This document shows positions 1 through 8,841 of a DNA stretch of 64,000 nucleotides, piece after piece. The notes under the pieces were generated by a model. The model saw nothing but the letters and a program-made list of their open reading frames with translations. It was not told the DNA's origin and ran no database searches. The position numbers and the translations under genes were made by a program. The stretch's first letter is position 1, and each line of letters begins with the position of its first letter. This DNA comes from RPQJ01 sp963793005 (lineage in GTDB: Bacteria > Pseudomonadota > Gammaproteobacteria > Steroidobacterales > Steroidobacteraceae), in assembly GCA_963793005.1 (NCBI GenBank), contig CAWBYP010000002.1, positions 2,472,416-2,536,415 on the forward strand, written 5' to 3'.

Positions 1-99
1 TCGCGCTGACGAGCCGCGAAGTATCGCGTGGTTATCCGCGACTTTGCAAACATGGTACCCGGGGGGCGAAAATACGCGACTACCTCGAGGGTTCAACAT

Positions 100-2097
100 A
101 TGCCGACCCGCAGGCAACTCGCCAACGCGATCCGTGCCTTGAGCATGGATGCGGTCCAGAAAGCCAATTCGGGCCATCCGGGCATGCCGATGGGCATGGC
201 GGACATCGCCCAGGTGCTGTGGGCCGACCACCTGAAGCACAACCCGGGCAATCCCGAGTGGGCCGACCGCGACCGCTTCGTGCTGTCGAACGGCCACGGT
301 TCGATGCTGCTCTATTCGCTGCTGCACCTGGCCGGATACCCGCTGGGGATCAGGGACCTGCAGGACTTCCGGCAGTTCGGGTCGCACACGGCAGGGCATC
401 CCGAAGTGGACCTGCACCTGGGCATCGAGACCACCACCGGACCACTCGGCCAGGGTATCGCCAATGCAGTCGGCATGGCGCTGGCGGAGAAGATCCTCGG
501 GGCGACCTTCAACCGCCCCGGCCACGAGATCATCGATCACCGGACCTGGGTGTTTCTCGGCGACGGCTGCCTGATGGAAGGCGTGTCGCACGAGGCCTGC
601 TCGCTCGCGGGCACCCTGGGGCTCGGCAAGCTCACCTGCTTCTACGACGATAACGGCATCTCGATCGACGGCGAAGTGCACGGCTGGTTCACCGACGACA
701 CGCCGAAGCGCTTCGAGGCCTACGGATGGCAGGTGATACGCGATGTCGACGGGCACGACCCGGTTGCAATCGAGAGCGCGATAGAAGCGGCCAGGGCGGA
801 CACGGCGCGGCCGACGCTCATCTGCTGCAAGACCATCATCGGCTGGGGCGCCCCGAACAAGCAGGGCACCGAGGCCACCCACGGCGCGGCGCTGGGCGAG
901 GCGGAGGTTACGGCGACGCGCGCCAACATCGACTGGCCCTACGAACCGTTCGTGATTCCCGACGAGCTGAAGCGCGCCTGGGATGCGCGCGAGCGTGGCG
1001 TGGAGGTCGAGCGGGACTGGACCGCGAGGCTAGTGGCCTATCGCAAGGCCCACCCGGAGCTCGCGGCCGAACTCGAGCGCAGGCTGGCCGGGCGGCTGCC
1101 GGAGGGCTGGAAGCCGGCGCTTGCCGAGTTCGTGCGTGCGGCCGAGGAAAAGCCCGCCGCGGTGGCGACACGTTCATCGTCGCAGCAGGTGCTGAACGTG
1201 CTCGGCGCGGTTGTGCCTGAGATGCTCGGCGGGTCGGCCGACCTCACGGGCTCGAACAACACCAACCACAAGGGATCGAAGGCCGTCACCCACGACGACT
1301 TCACCGGCAACTACCTGCACTACGGCGTGCGGGAATTCGGCATGACCGCCATCATGAACGGCGTCTCGCTGCACGGCGGATTCGTCCCGTACGGCGGCAC
1401 GTTCCTGGTCTTCTCCGACTACGCGAGGAACGCCGCGCGCATGGCGGCGCTGATGAAGCAGGGCGTGATCCTCGTCTACACGCACGATTCGATCGGGCTC
1501 GGCGAGGACGGTCCCACGCACCAGCCCGTCGAGCACGTCGCGAGCCTGCGCATCATTCCGAACATGCGCCTCTGGCGCCCCTGCGACACGGTGGAGACGG
1601 CGGCGGCCTGGGCAGACGCGCTCGAGCGCCGTGACGGGCCGACGAGCCTTATTCTCAGCCGACAGGCGCTGCCCGCGATGGCGCGCAGCGCCCGGCAGGT
1701 CGACGACATCGCCCGCGGCGGCTACGTGCTGGTGGACTGCGAGGGCAGGCCCGACTGCGTTCTGATCGCGACGGGTTCGGAAATCGGGCTCGCCGCGGAC
1801 GCGGCGAAGGCCCTGGCGGAGAGCGGTCGCAAGCTGCGGGTCGTCTCGATGCCCTGCACCAGTGTGTTCGACACACAATCGCAACAGTATCGTGACAGCG
1901 TACTGCCCCCCGGCGTGCCGCGCGTGGCCATCGAGGCCGGCGTGACCTCAGGCTGGTGGCGCTACGTCTCGAGCGGTGGCGCGGTCATTGGCATCGACAG
2001 CTTCGGTGCCTCGGCGCCGGCGAAAAAGCTGTTCGAGCACTTCGGTTTCACGCGCGACAACGTGATCAAGACAGTTGAAGGACTGCTGCGGTCCTGA
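100..2097 (+). CDS. tkt: Transketolase
   Basis: Cytosolic thiamine-diphosphate enzyme that moves two-carbon ketol units between sugar phosphates (pentose phosphate or Calvin cycle). The 665-residue product matches the usual length of about 663. It has the N-terminal SGHPGMPMG segment and the ThDP motif GDG (residues 154-156) followed downstream by DDNGISIDG. The open frame extends up to a GTG at 28, but I chose the ATG at 100: it gives the family N-terminus (MPTRRQLANAIRALSMDAV) and has a GAGG-type ribosome site about 8 bases upstream. It is followed 31 bases later by gap on the same strand, as in tkt-gap-pgk-pyk clusters of gammaproteobacteria. Identity is secure. A Calvin-cycle role cannot be judged because no RuBisCO or phosphoribulokinase gene is visible. 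Confidence 0.97.
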   Translation: MPTRRQLANAIRALSMDAVQKANSGHPGMPMGMADIAQVLWADHLKHNPGNPEWADRDRFVLSNGHGSMLLYSLLHLAGYPLGIRDLQDFRQFGSHTAGHPEVDLHLGIETTTGPLGQGIANAVGMALAEKILGATFNRPGHEIIDHRTWVFLGDGCLMEGVSHEACSLAGTLGLGKLTCFYDDNGISIDGEVHGWFTDDTPKRFEAYGWQVIRDVDGHDPVAIESAIEAARADTARPTLICCKTIIGWGAPNKQGTEATHGAALGEAEVTATRANIDWPYEPFVIPDELKRAWDARERGVEVERDWTARLVAYRKAHPELAAELERRLAGRLPEGWKPALAEFVRAAEEKPAAVATRSSSQQVLNVLGAVVPEMLGGSADLTGSNNTNHKGSKAVTHDDFTGNYLHYGVREFGMTAIMNGVSLHGGFVPYGGTFLVFSDYARNAARMAALMKQGVILVYTHDSIGLGEDGPTHQPVEHVASLRIIPNMRLWRPCDTVETAAAWADALERRDGPTSLILSRQALPAMARSARQVDDIARGGYVLVDCEGRPDCVLIATGSEIGLAADAAKALAESGRKLRVVSMPCTSVFDTQSQQYRDSVLPPGVPRVAIEAGVTSGWWRYVSSGGAVIGIDSFGASAPAKKLFEHFGFTRDNVIKTVEGLLRS

Positions 2098-2128
2098 ACG
2101 ACAAACTTACTTTCCGGGAGGAATGCAC

Positions 2129-3127
2129 ATGACTATCAAGATTGGCATCAACGGGTTCGGCCGCATCGGGCGCATGGTGTTTCGCGCGGCAGCGCGCGAT
2201 TTCAAGGATATCGAGATCGTCGGCGTCAACGACCTGCTCGAGCCGGACTACCTGGCCTACATGCTGAAATACGACTCGGTGCACGGGCGCTTCAAGGGCG
2301 ACATCTCGGTGGAAGGCAACACACTGGTCGTCGACGGCCGCAAGATCCGCCTCACTGCGCTCAAGGATCCGGCCGAACTGAAGTGGAATGAAATCGGCGC
2401 AGACGTCGTCGTGGAGGCCACGGGCCTTTTCCTCACCAAGGAAACCGGTGAGAAGCACCTGGCCGCCGGCGCCAGCAAAGTGATCATGTCGGCGCCTTCG
2501 AAGGACGACACGCCAATGTTCGTGTTCGGCGTCAACGACAAGACCTACGCAGGCCAGGCGATCATCTCGAACGCGTCGTGCACGACCAACTGCCTGGCGC
2601 CGGTCGCGAAGGTGCTGAACGACACCTGGGGCATCAAGCGCGGCCTGATGACCACGGTGCATGCGGCGACCGCCACCCAGAAGACCGTGGACGGCCCGTC
2701 GAACAAGGACTGGCGCGGCGGCCGCGGCATCCTCGAGAACATCATCCCGTCGTCGACCGGCGCGGCCAAGGCAGTCGGAAAGGTGATCCCCGAGTTGAAC
2801 AAGAAGCTCACCGGCATGGCCTTCCGCGTGCCGACATCCGACGTCTCGGTCGTGGACCTGACCGTCGAGCTCACGAAGCCTGCTACCTACGAGCAGATCT
2901 GCGCCGCGATGAAGGCGGCCTCCGAGGGCGCAATGAAGGGCGTGCTCGGTTACACCACCGACAAGGTGGTCGCGACTGACTTCCGGGGCGAGAGCTGCAC
3001 GTCGGTGTTCGACGCCGGTGCCGGCATCGCCCTCGACGACACCTTCGTCAAGGTCGTGTCCTGGTACGACAACGAATGGGGATATTCCTGCAAGGTGCTG
3101 GAGATGGTGCGGGTGATCGCGAAGTAG
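2129..3127 (+). CDS. gap: Glyceraldehyde-3-phosphate dehydrogenase, type I
   Basis: Cytosolic tetramer that oxidises glyceraldehyde-3-phosphate to 1,3-bisphosphoglycerate with NAD(P)+. The 332-residue product has the N-terminal Rossmann motif INGFGRIGR and the catalytic cysteine in SNASCTTNCLAP (Cys151). Two in-frame ATGs lie at 2123 and 2129. The second is preferred because GGAGGA (2117-2122) sits 6 bases before it. The substrate product feeds directly into pgk, which starts 50 bases downstream. NAD versus NADP preference cannot be decided by inspection. Confidence 0.97.
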   Translation: MTIKIGINGFGRIGRMVFRAAARDFKDIEIVGVNDLLEPDYLAYMLKYDSVHGRFKGDISVEGNTLVVDGRKIRLTALKDPAELKWNEIGADVVVEATGLFLTKETGEKHLAAGASKVIMSAPSKDDTPMFVFGVNDKTYAGQAIISNASCTTNCLAPVAKVLNDTWGIKRGLMTTVHAATATQKTVDGPSNKDWRGGRGILENIIPSSTGAAKAVGKVIPELNKKLTGMAFRVPTSDVSVVDLTVELTKPATYEQICAAMKAASEGAMKGVLGYTTDKVVATDFRGESCTSVFDAGAGIALDDTFVKVVSWYDNEWGYSCKVLEMVRVIAK

Positions 3128-3177
3128 ACCGCAGATCGGAACAGCGACAGCACTGCACACAACAGGTGGAGAAGACT

Positions 3178-4353
3178 ATGGCGAATGTCATTCGCATGGC
3201 CGACGTTGATCTCAAGGGAAAGCGCGTGCTGATCCGCGAGGATCTCAACGTTCCGGTGAAGAACGGCGTCGTGAGCAGTGACGCGCGCATCCGCGCGTCG
3301 CTGCCGACGATCCGCGCAGCTCACGCGGCAGGCGCACGTGTCATCGTAATGAGCCATCTCGGCCGTCCCGAGGAGGGCGTACCCGCCGAGGAGTTCTCGC
3401 TTGCGCCGGTTGCGGCGCGAATATCGGAACTGCTCGGCCTCAAGGTGCGCTTCGAGCGCGAGTGGCTGGAAGGGGTCGCCTGTGAGCCGGGCGAGATCGT
3501 GCTGGTCGAGAATGTGCGCTTCAACAAGGGCGAGAAGAAAAACCGCGACGAACTCGCGCAGAAGATGGCCGCACTGTGCGACGTGTACGTGATGGACGCG
3601 TTCGCGACAGCCCACCGCGCCGAGGCGAGCACCAACGGCGTGGCGAAGTTCGCGCCGGTGGCCTGCGCAGGGCCGCTGCTCACCGGTGAGCTCGAGGCGC
3701 TCGAGAAGGCGCTCCACGATCCGAAGCGCCCACTGGTGGCCATCGTCGGCGGGTCGAAAGTCTCGACCAAGATCACGGTGCTCGAGAACCTGCTCGGCAA
3801 GGTGGATCGACTGATCGTCGGCGGCGGCATCGCCAATACGTTCCTTGCGGCGGCGGGGTTCCCGATCGGCAAGTCGCTGCACGAAGCCGAGATGATTGAC
3901 ATTGCCCGGGGACTCCTCGAGCGCTCGAAGGGTGCGGGTGTGGAGATTCCGCTGCCGAGCGACGTGGTGGTCGCGGACGAGTTCTCGGCCACCGCGGAGG
4001 CGGACGTGAAGCCCGTCTCGGCCGTCGGTGAGAACGAGATGATCCTGGATATCGGGCCGGACACTGCCGACCGGTTTGCAGCTGCGCTCGAAGGTGCGGG
4101 TACCATCGTCTGGAACGGACCGGTGGGCGTGTTCGAATTCGACCAGTTCGGCGAGGGCACGCGCGTCATCGCGCAGGCGGTCGCGCGCAGTCCCGCGTTC
4201 TCGATCGCCGGCGGCGGCGACACCATTGCCGCCATCGAGAAGTACGGCGTCGGCGGGGACATTTCCTACATTTCGACCGCGGGCGGCGCTTTCCTCGAGT
4301 TCCTCGAGGGCAAGAAGCTTCCGGCGGTGGCAGTGCTCGAGGCGAGGGCATAG
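3178..4353 (+). CDS. pgk: Phosphoglycerate kinase
   Basis: Transfers the acyl phosphate of 1,3-bisphosphoglycerate to ADP. It is a two-domain cytosolic enzyme of 391 residues, close to the family norm of about 390. Visible motifs are VLIREDLNVP at the N-terminus, VMSHLGRP in the substrate-binding domain, and the nucleotide-binding end motif GGGDTIAAIEKYG. The start at the ATG at 3178 is supported by GGTGGAG about 8 bases upstream. It continues the tkt-gap-pgk run. The stop codon TAG runs straight into a G-rich repeat cluster. Confidence 0.97.
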   Translation: MANVIRMADVDLKGKRVLIREDLNVPVKNGVVSSDARIRASLPTIRAAHAAGARVIVMSHLGRPEEGVPAEEFSLAPVAARISELLGLKVRFEREWLEGVACEPGEIVLVENVRFNKGEKKNRDELAQKMAALCDVYVMDAFATAHRAEASTNGVAKFAPVACAGPLLTGELEALEKALHDPKRPLVAIVGGSKVSTKITVLENLLGKVDRLIVGGGIANTFLAAAGFPIGKSLHEAEMIDIARGLLERSKGAGVEIPLPSDVVVADEFSATAEADVKPVSAVGENEMILDIGPDTADRFAAALEGAGTIVWNGPVGVFEFDQFGEGTRVIAQAVARSPAFSIAGGGDTIAAIEKYGVGGDISYISTAGGAFLEFLEGKKLPAVAVLEARA

Positions 4354-4368
4354 GGGGACTGGGGCACT

Positions 4369-4485
4369 GGGGACTGTCCCCTCCTAGGGGACTGTCCCCT
4401 TCCCCCAGGGACAGTCCCCTAGGAGGGGACAGTCCCTTTCGTCTTGGCAGGGACAGTCCCTTGCGTCCAGGCGGGGGCAGTCCCT
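4369..4485. repeat. Clustered GGGGACWGTCCCC inverted repeats between pgk and pyk
   Basis: Two 29-base arms, 4370-4398 and 4408-4436, are perfect reverse complements separated by 9 bases. Each arm itself holds two copies of the near-palindrome GGGGACTGTCCCC (or its complement GGGGACAGTCCCC). Further copies follow at 4449-4461 (AGGGACAGTCCCT) and 4473-4485 (GGGGGCAGTCCCT). The transcript would fold into a very strong hairpin, which could separate pgk from pyk expression. The layout, an intergenic pair of palindromes in inverted orientation, resembles REP/BIME or REPIN elements. That assignment is inference. Confidence 0.85.
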
Positions 4486-4552
4486 CGGGCCCCTAGCCAC
4501 GACCCCCCGAATTCCGCAGTATCCACCAACCGTCAGTCATTTCTGGTTACCA

Positions 4553-5983
4553 ATGCTCCGCAGGACCAAGATCGTCGCCACCCTGGGCCCGGCAACCGAC
4601 GCGCCAGGCATGCTCGAGGACGTCATCCGCCGCGGCGCGGACGTCGTGCGCGTGAATTTTTCGCACGGCACGGCAGGCGATCACCGAAAGCGGGTCGAGG
4701 CCGTGCGCCGCGCGGCGGCGGCCGTGGGCAAGCACGTCGCCGTGCTCGGAGACCTGCAGGGCCCCAAGATCCGCATCGAGGGATTCGCGTCGGGTGCTGC
4801 GATGCTCACGGAGGGTGAACCCTTCGCGCTGGACCCGGCAATCGGCGCGCGGGACGGCACTGATCGCGCCGTCGGCATGACCTACCCGGATCTCGCAGTA
4901 GACGTCGTGCCCGGCGATGAATTGATCCTCGGCGACGGGCAGATCGAACTTCGGGTCGTCGGCATCGAGGGTTCCAGGGTCAAGTGCGTCGTGATCACCG
5001 GCGGAGAGCTGTCCGACCACAAGGGAATCAACCGGCGCGGCGGTGGTCTCTCGGCAAAGGCGCTGACGGACAAGGATCGGGAGGACGTGCTGCTCGCCGC
5101 AAAGCTGGAGGTGGACTACCTGGCGGTTTCGTTCGTGCGCCAGGCGTCCGACGTAGAGGAGGCGAGGGCGCTGCTCACGGCCGCAGGCAGCGATGCGCGC
5201 GTGGTCGCCAAGATCGAGCGCAGCGAGGCCATCCCGGTGCTCGAGGAGATCATCAAGGCCAGTGATGCGGTGATGGTCGCGCGCGGCGACCTTGGCGTGG
5301 AGGTTGGCTACGCCCAGCTCACCGGGCTGCAGAAGCAGATCCTGCAATTGGCCCGCAGCCTCGATCGCGTGACCATCACGGCGACGCAGATGATGGAGTC
5401 GATGATCCACAGCCCGGTGCCGACGCGCGCCGAGGTTTCGGACGTCGCCAATGCCGTGCTCGACGGCAGCGACGCGGTGATGCTCTCGGGCGAGTCCGCG
5501 GTCGGGAAATACCCGGGCCGGGCGGTCGAGGCGATGGCGGAAGTCATCGAGGGTGCGGAGACATACCAGCTCGCCCACACTCGCGGTCGCGACCGCATCG
5601 AGGGTCACGTCGTGGAGTTCGCGCAGGCCATCGCGCACGCGGTGATGTTCACGGCCAACCACATGGACGTAGAGGCGATCGTCGCGCTGACCGAGTCCGG
5701 CTCGACACCGCTCTACATGTCGCGCATTCGTTCGGACATACCGATCTTCGCGTTCACCCGCCACGAGCGCACGCAGCGCCGTGTTGCGCTGTACCGTGGC
5801 GTCTATCCGATCCCGTTCGACATCGTGCACACGGAGCCCGCACAGCTGTATCGCGCTATCTCCAAGGAACTGCTCGATCGCGGGCACGTACGACTGGGCG
5901 ACGAACTGATCCTGACGCTGGGCGAGCTGTCGGGCGTCTCGGGCGGGACCAACACCATGAAGCTGTTGACGGTGGAGCAGTAG
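4553..5983 (+). CDS. pyk: Pyruvate kinase
   Basis: Last step of glycolysis: phosphoenolpyruvate plus ADP gives pyruvate plus ATP. The 476-residue product starts with TKIVATLGPATD (KIVATLGP is typical), carries VARGDLGVEV in the active-site barrel and TATQMMESM after it, and ends in a PK_C-type regulatory domain. No clear Shine-Dalgarno precedes the ATG at 4553. The upstream 199 bases are largely occupied by the repeat cluster. An fba gene, which often follows pyk in this order, is absent; a MoxR-type gene follows instead. The isozyme class (PykA-like or PykF-like) was not determined. Confidence 0.96.
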   Translation: MLRRTKIVATLGPATDAPGMLEDVIRRGADVVRVNFSHGTAGDHRKRVEAVRRAAAAVGKHVAVLGDLQGPKIRIEGFASGAAMLTEGEPFALDPAIGARDGTDRAVGMTYPDLAVDVVPGDELILGDGQIELRVVGIEGSRVKCVVITGGELSDHKGINRRGGGLSAKALTDKDREDVLLAAKLEVDYLAVSFVRQASDVEEARALLTAAGSDARVVAKIERSEAIPVLEEIIKASDAVMVARGDLGVEVGYAQLTGLQKQILQLARSLDRVTITATQMMESMIHSPVPTRAEVSDVANAVLDGSDAVMLSGESAVGKYPGRAVEAMAEVIEGAETYQLAHTRGRDRIEGHVVEFAQAIAHAVMFTANHMDVEAIVALTESGSTPLYMSRIRSDIPIFAFTRHERTQRRVALYRGVYPIPFDIVHTEPAQLYRAISKELLDRGHVRLGDELILTLGELSGVSGGTNTMKLLTVEQ

Positions 5984-6013
5984 TAGTAGCGGGTCGCGAC
6001 CGGAGGAGCAGTC

Positions 6014-6871
6014 TTGAGCGGAAAATTCGAAGGTACGGAGCGCTACGTCGCGACCGAGGACCTGATGATGGCGGTCAATGCCGCCGTGACGCTGGCCAGG
6101 CCGCTGCTCGTCAAGGGCGAGCCGGGCACGGGCAAGACCCAGCTCGCCGAGGAGATCGCGCTCGCGCTGGGCAAGCCGCTCCACCGCTGGCACATCAAGT
6201 CCACGACCAAGGCCCAGCACGGTCTCTACGAGTACGACGCGGTCTCGAGGCTGCGCGACTCGCAGCTCGGCGAGGCGAAGGTCCACGACATCGGCAACTA
6301 CATCGTCAAGGGACGGATGTGGGAGGCATTCGACAGCGACGAGCAGGCCGTGCTGCTGATCGACGAGATCGACAAGGCCGACATCGAGTTCCCGAACGAC
6401 CTGCTGCTCGAGCTCGATCGAATGGAGTTCTTCGTCTACGAGACTCGCGAGCTGGTGAAGGCGCGGCACCGGCCGATCGTCGTGATCACCAGCAACAATG
6501 AGAAAGAACTGCCCGACGCGTTCCTGCGCCGCTGCTTCTTTCACTTCATCCGTTTCCCGGACGCCGAGACGATGACGCGCATCGTCGCCGTGCACTACCC
6601 GGAGCTGAAGCGCGAGCTGCTTGCGGAGGCACTGAATGCCTTCTACAGGCTGCGCGAGGTGCCGGGGCTGAAGAAGAAACCCTCAACCTCGGAACTGCTC
6701 GACTGGCTGAAGCTGTTGCTCGCCGAGGACATTCCGGCCGAGGCGCTGCGCAGCGACGACCCCCGCAAGAGCCTGCCGCCGATGTACGGCGCGCTGCTGA
6801 AGAACGAACAGGACGTGCACCTGTTCGAGCAACTGGTGTTCCTGCAGCGGCGACAGCAGAACCGCCCCTGA
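6014..6871 (+). CDS. MoxR-family AAA+ ATPase
   Basis: 285-residue AAA+ protein with Walker A GEPGTGKTQ near residues 36-44, Walker B VLLIDEIDKAD and a sensor-like VVITSNNEKELPDAFLRRC stretch. MoxR ATPases act as chaperones that mature or insert cofactors into partner complexes, usually together with a VWA-domain protein. The VWA partner lies 4 bases downstream. The start is TTG at 6014 with a strong GGAGGAG ribosome site at 6002-6008. The target complex is unknown: no CO dehydrogenase, methanol dehydrogenase or nitric oxide reductase genes are nearby. Confidence 0.9.
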   Translation: MSGKFEGTERYVATEDLMMAVNAAVTLARPLLVKGEPGTGKTQLAEEIALALGKPLHRWHIKSTTKAQHGLYEYDAVSRLRDSQLGEAKVHDIGNYIVKGRMWEAFDSDEQAVLLIDEIDKADIEFPNDLLLELDRMEFFVYETRELVKARHRPIVVITSNNEKELPDAFLRRCFFHFIRFPDAETMTRIVAVHYPELKRELLAEALNAFYRLREVPGLKKKPSTSELLDWLKLLLAEDIPAEALRSDDPRKSLPPMYGALLKNEQDVHLFEQLVFLQRRQQNRP

Positions 6872-6875
6872 GCGC

Positions 6876-8051
6876 ATGCTGACGCGCTTTTTCTTCACGC
6901 TTCGCGAGGCCGGCATTCCGGTTTCGCTTACCGAGCACCTGACGCTGCTCGAAGCGCTCGAGGCAGGTGTCGCGAACCTGCGGGTGGACGACTTCTACTG
7001 GCTCGCGCGCGCGGCGCTGGTGAAGGACGAGAAGTTCTTCGACCGCTTCGACCGGGCGTTCGCCGCGCACTTCAAGGGCATCGAGCAGGCGTTCGCCTCC
7101 ATGGACAAGGCGCTGCCCGAAGACTGGCTGCGCAAGCTCATCGAGCGCGACTTCACCGAGGAGGAGAAGGCGCAGATCGAGGCGCTCGGTGGCTGGGACA
7201 AGCTGATGCAGACGCTCGAGGAGCGGCTGAAGGAGCAGCAGGGCCGGCACGAGGGCGGCAACAAGTGGATCGGCACCGGCGGGACTTCGCCGTTCGGCCA
7301 CGGCGGCTTCAACCCCGAAGGGATCCGCATCGGCGGGGCGGGCGGACAGAAGCGGGCGGTGAAAGTCTGGGAACGGCGCGATTACCGTAACCTGGACGAC
7401 ACTGTCGAACTCGGCACGCGCAACATCAAGATCGCGCTCAGGAAGTTGCGCCGCTTCGCGCGCGAAGGCGCTGCCGACGAATTCGACCTGGGCGGCACCA
7501 TCGACGCCACGGCGCGAAACGCCGGATTGCTGGACCTCAAGTTCGTGCCCGAGCGGCACAACGCGGTGAAGGTGCTGCTGTTCCTCGACGTCGGCGGCTC
7601 GATGGAGAGCCACGTGCGGGTCTGCGAGGAGTTGTTCTCAGCGACTCGCAGCGAGTTCAAGCACCTCGAGTATTTCTACTTCCACAATTTCCTGTACGAG
7701 TCGGTGTGGAAGGACGGGCGCCGGCGCCATTCCGAGCGCACGCCGCTCGCCGAGATACTGCGAACCTACCCGCCCGACTATCGCGTGATCTTCGTCGGCG
7801 ACGCGAGCATGAGCCCCTACGAGATCATGCAGCCGGGCGGCAGTATCGAACACTGGAACGACGAGTCAGGCGCGGTGTGGATGCGGCGCCTGACGCAGCG
7901 CTTTCGTCGCCATGCCTGGCTGAACCCCGAGCCCGAGGATCGCTGGGACTACACGGCCTCGATCGAGATCGTGCGCCAGCTGCTCGAGGACCGGATGTAC
8001 CCGCTCACGCTGGCCGGACTCGACCGTGGCATCCAGGCGCTGAAGAACTAG
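6876..8051 (+). CDS. VWA-domain protein, CoxE-like
   Basis: 391 residues of the CoxE-like von Willebrand factor A family (COG3552 type). The C-terminal VWA domain carries an apparent MIDAS metal site, DVGGSMES (pattern DxGxS), around residues 238-245. The N-terminal half is helical and charged, with EEEKAQIEALGGWDKL and a glycine-rich GGTSPFGHGGFNPEG stretch. It is translationally close to the MoxR ATPase (4-base gap), so the two very probably work as a pair. It has no signal peptide, so a cytosolic location is expected. The final G of its TAG stop is also the first base of a GGGGACATTCTCC repeat. Substrate and partner enzyme are unknown. Confidence 0.88.
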   Translation: MLTRFFFTLREAGIPVSLTEHLTLLEALEAGVANLRVDDFYWLARAALVKDEKFFDRFDRAFAAHFKGIEQAFASMDKALPEDWLRKLIERDFTEEEKAQIEALGGWDKLMQTLEERLKEQQGRHEGGNKWIGTGGTSPFGHGGFNPEGIRIGGAGGQKRAVKVWERRDYRNLDDTVELGTRNIKIALRKLRRFAREGAADEFDLGGTIDATARNAGLLDLKFVPERHNAVKVLLFLDVGGSMESHVRVCEELFSATRSEFKHLEYFYFHNFLYESVWKDGRRRHSERTPLAEILRTYPPDYRVIFVGDASMSPYEIMQPGGSIEHWNDESGAVWMRRLTQRFRRHAWLNPEPEDRWDYTASIEIVRQLLEDRMYPLTLAGLDRGIQALKN

Positions 8052-8130
8052 GGGACATTCTCCTTTTCGTGCGACGGGCATGGGGCGGCTGACTCGCCGC
8101 AGGTCTCGACGTGAAAAGGAGAATGTCCCC
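8051..8130. repeat. Inverted pair of GGGGACATTCTCCTTTTC repeats
   Basis: The 18-base unit GGGGACATTCTCCTTTTC at 8051-8068 recurs as its exact reverse complement at 8113-8130, with a 44-base spacer. The same unit is found at 20103-20201 and 49194-49261. The organisation (two inverted REP-like units about 70-100 bp across) matches REPIN elements. It overlaps the stop codon of the VWA gene and could form the 3' end of its transcript. Confidence 0.9.
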
Positions 8131-8159
8131 TGGGGCGATTTGACAGGCGCCGATAATTC

Positions 8160-8172
8160 GGTGCCAGGCACC
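8160..8172. repeat. GGTGCCAGGCACC palindrome downstream of the peroxiredoxin gene
   Basis: A 13-base hairpin with 6-base arms GGTGCC/GGCACC lies 5 bases beyond the stop codon of the minus-strand peroxiredoxin gene. It may act as a 3' mRNA structure. It has no following T-run, so it is not a classical terminator. It may belong to the same class of short intergenic palindromes as the GGGGAC repeats; that is inference. Confidence 0.6.
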
Positions 8173-8177
8173 TATTT

Positions 8178-8729
8178 TCAGCTGGTCTTGTCGGCTGCCT
8201 TCAGCGCCTTCAGGTCGTTGAGTACGAGCGTGGAGTGGCCGTCCGGGTCGACGTTCTCGTAGTGCTTCGCGATCCGGCCCTGGGGATCGATGATGAAGGT
8301 CTCGCGCTTCGCCATCTCCATCACGCCCATGTAGCTCTTGAGCACGCCGTACTCCTTGGCCACCGACTTGGTCGGATCCGCGAGCAGCGTGAACGGCAGG
8401 CTGTGCTTCTCGGCGAACGCCTTGTGGTCCGCTACGTCGTCCACGCTGACCCCGAGCACCACGGCGCCTTCCTTGTCGAAGGCGAAGATGTTGTCGCGGA
8501 AACTGCAGGCCTGGGTCGTGCACCCCGGCGTGTCGTCCTTCGGGTAGAAATACATCACGACCCACTTGCCCCTGTAGTCTGAGAGGCTGTGCCACTTGCC
8601 GTCCTGGTCCTGGAGCTTGAACGCGGGCGCCATGCTGCCGACGGCCGGCGCAGCCGCAAATGCAGGAATCGCGAGTGCAAGCAGGGCAGCGAAAAGCATC
8701 GCGAGGCGGATCGGGGCGGTGTGCGTCAT
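8178..8729 (-). CDS. Exported thioredoxin-dependent peroxiredoxin (BCP/PrxQ type)
   Basis: Reduces hydrogen peroxide and organic peroxides using thioredoxin-like donors. The 183-residue protein has an N-terminal signal peptide (hydrophobic MLFAALLALAIPAFAAA, residues 10-26), so it probably acts in the periplasm, unlike cytosolic E. coli Bcp. The catalytic region reads KDDTPGCTTQACSF: peroxidatic cysteine in PGC and resolving cysteine five residues later, the PrxQ arrangement. It is divergent from the patatin-like gene, with a short shared upstream region (8730-8841). Confidence 0.93.
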   Translation of the reverse strand: MTHTAPIRLAMLFAALLALAIPAFAAAPAVGSMAPAFKLQDQDGKWHSLSDYRGKWVVMYFYPKDDTPGCTTQACSFRDNIFAFDKEGAVVLGVSVDDVADHKAFAEKHSLPFTLLADPTKSVAKEYGVLKSYMGVMEMAKRETFIIDPQGRIAKHYENVDPDGHSTLVLNDLKALKAADKTS

Positions 8730-8841
8730 GCGGGTCTCCAGTGCGTGCGGAATCAGGGTCGGCGCGTGACATACTAGCCGTGGGACAGCACCTTGTCAGC
8801 GAGGGCGCCAATTGCCGGTTTCGACATCGGAAACCAACTAC

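Noticed and set aside
4369..4485. Repeat cluster as a CRISPR array
   Set aside because: The repeats are short palindromes with no regular spacers, and there are no cas genes.
4547..6595. A long open frame on the minus strand opposite pyk and the MoxR gene, and similar ones opposite ftsI (27045-28760) and petB
   Set aside because: They mirror well-recognised genes in high-G+C DNA, show low-complexity composition and no known domain.
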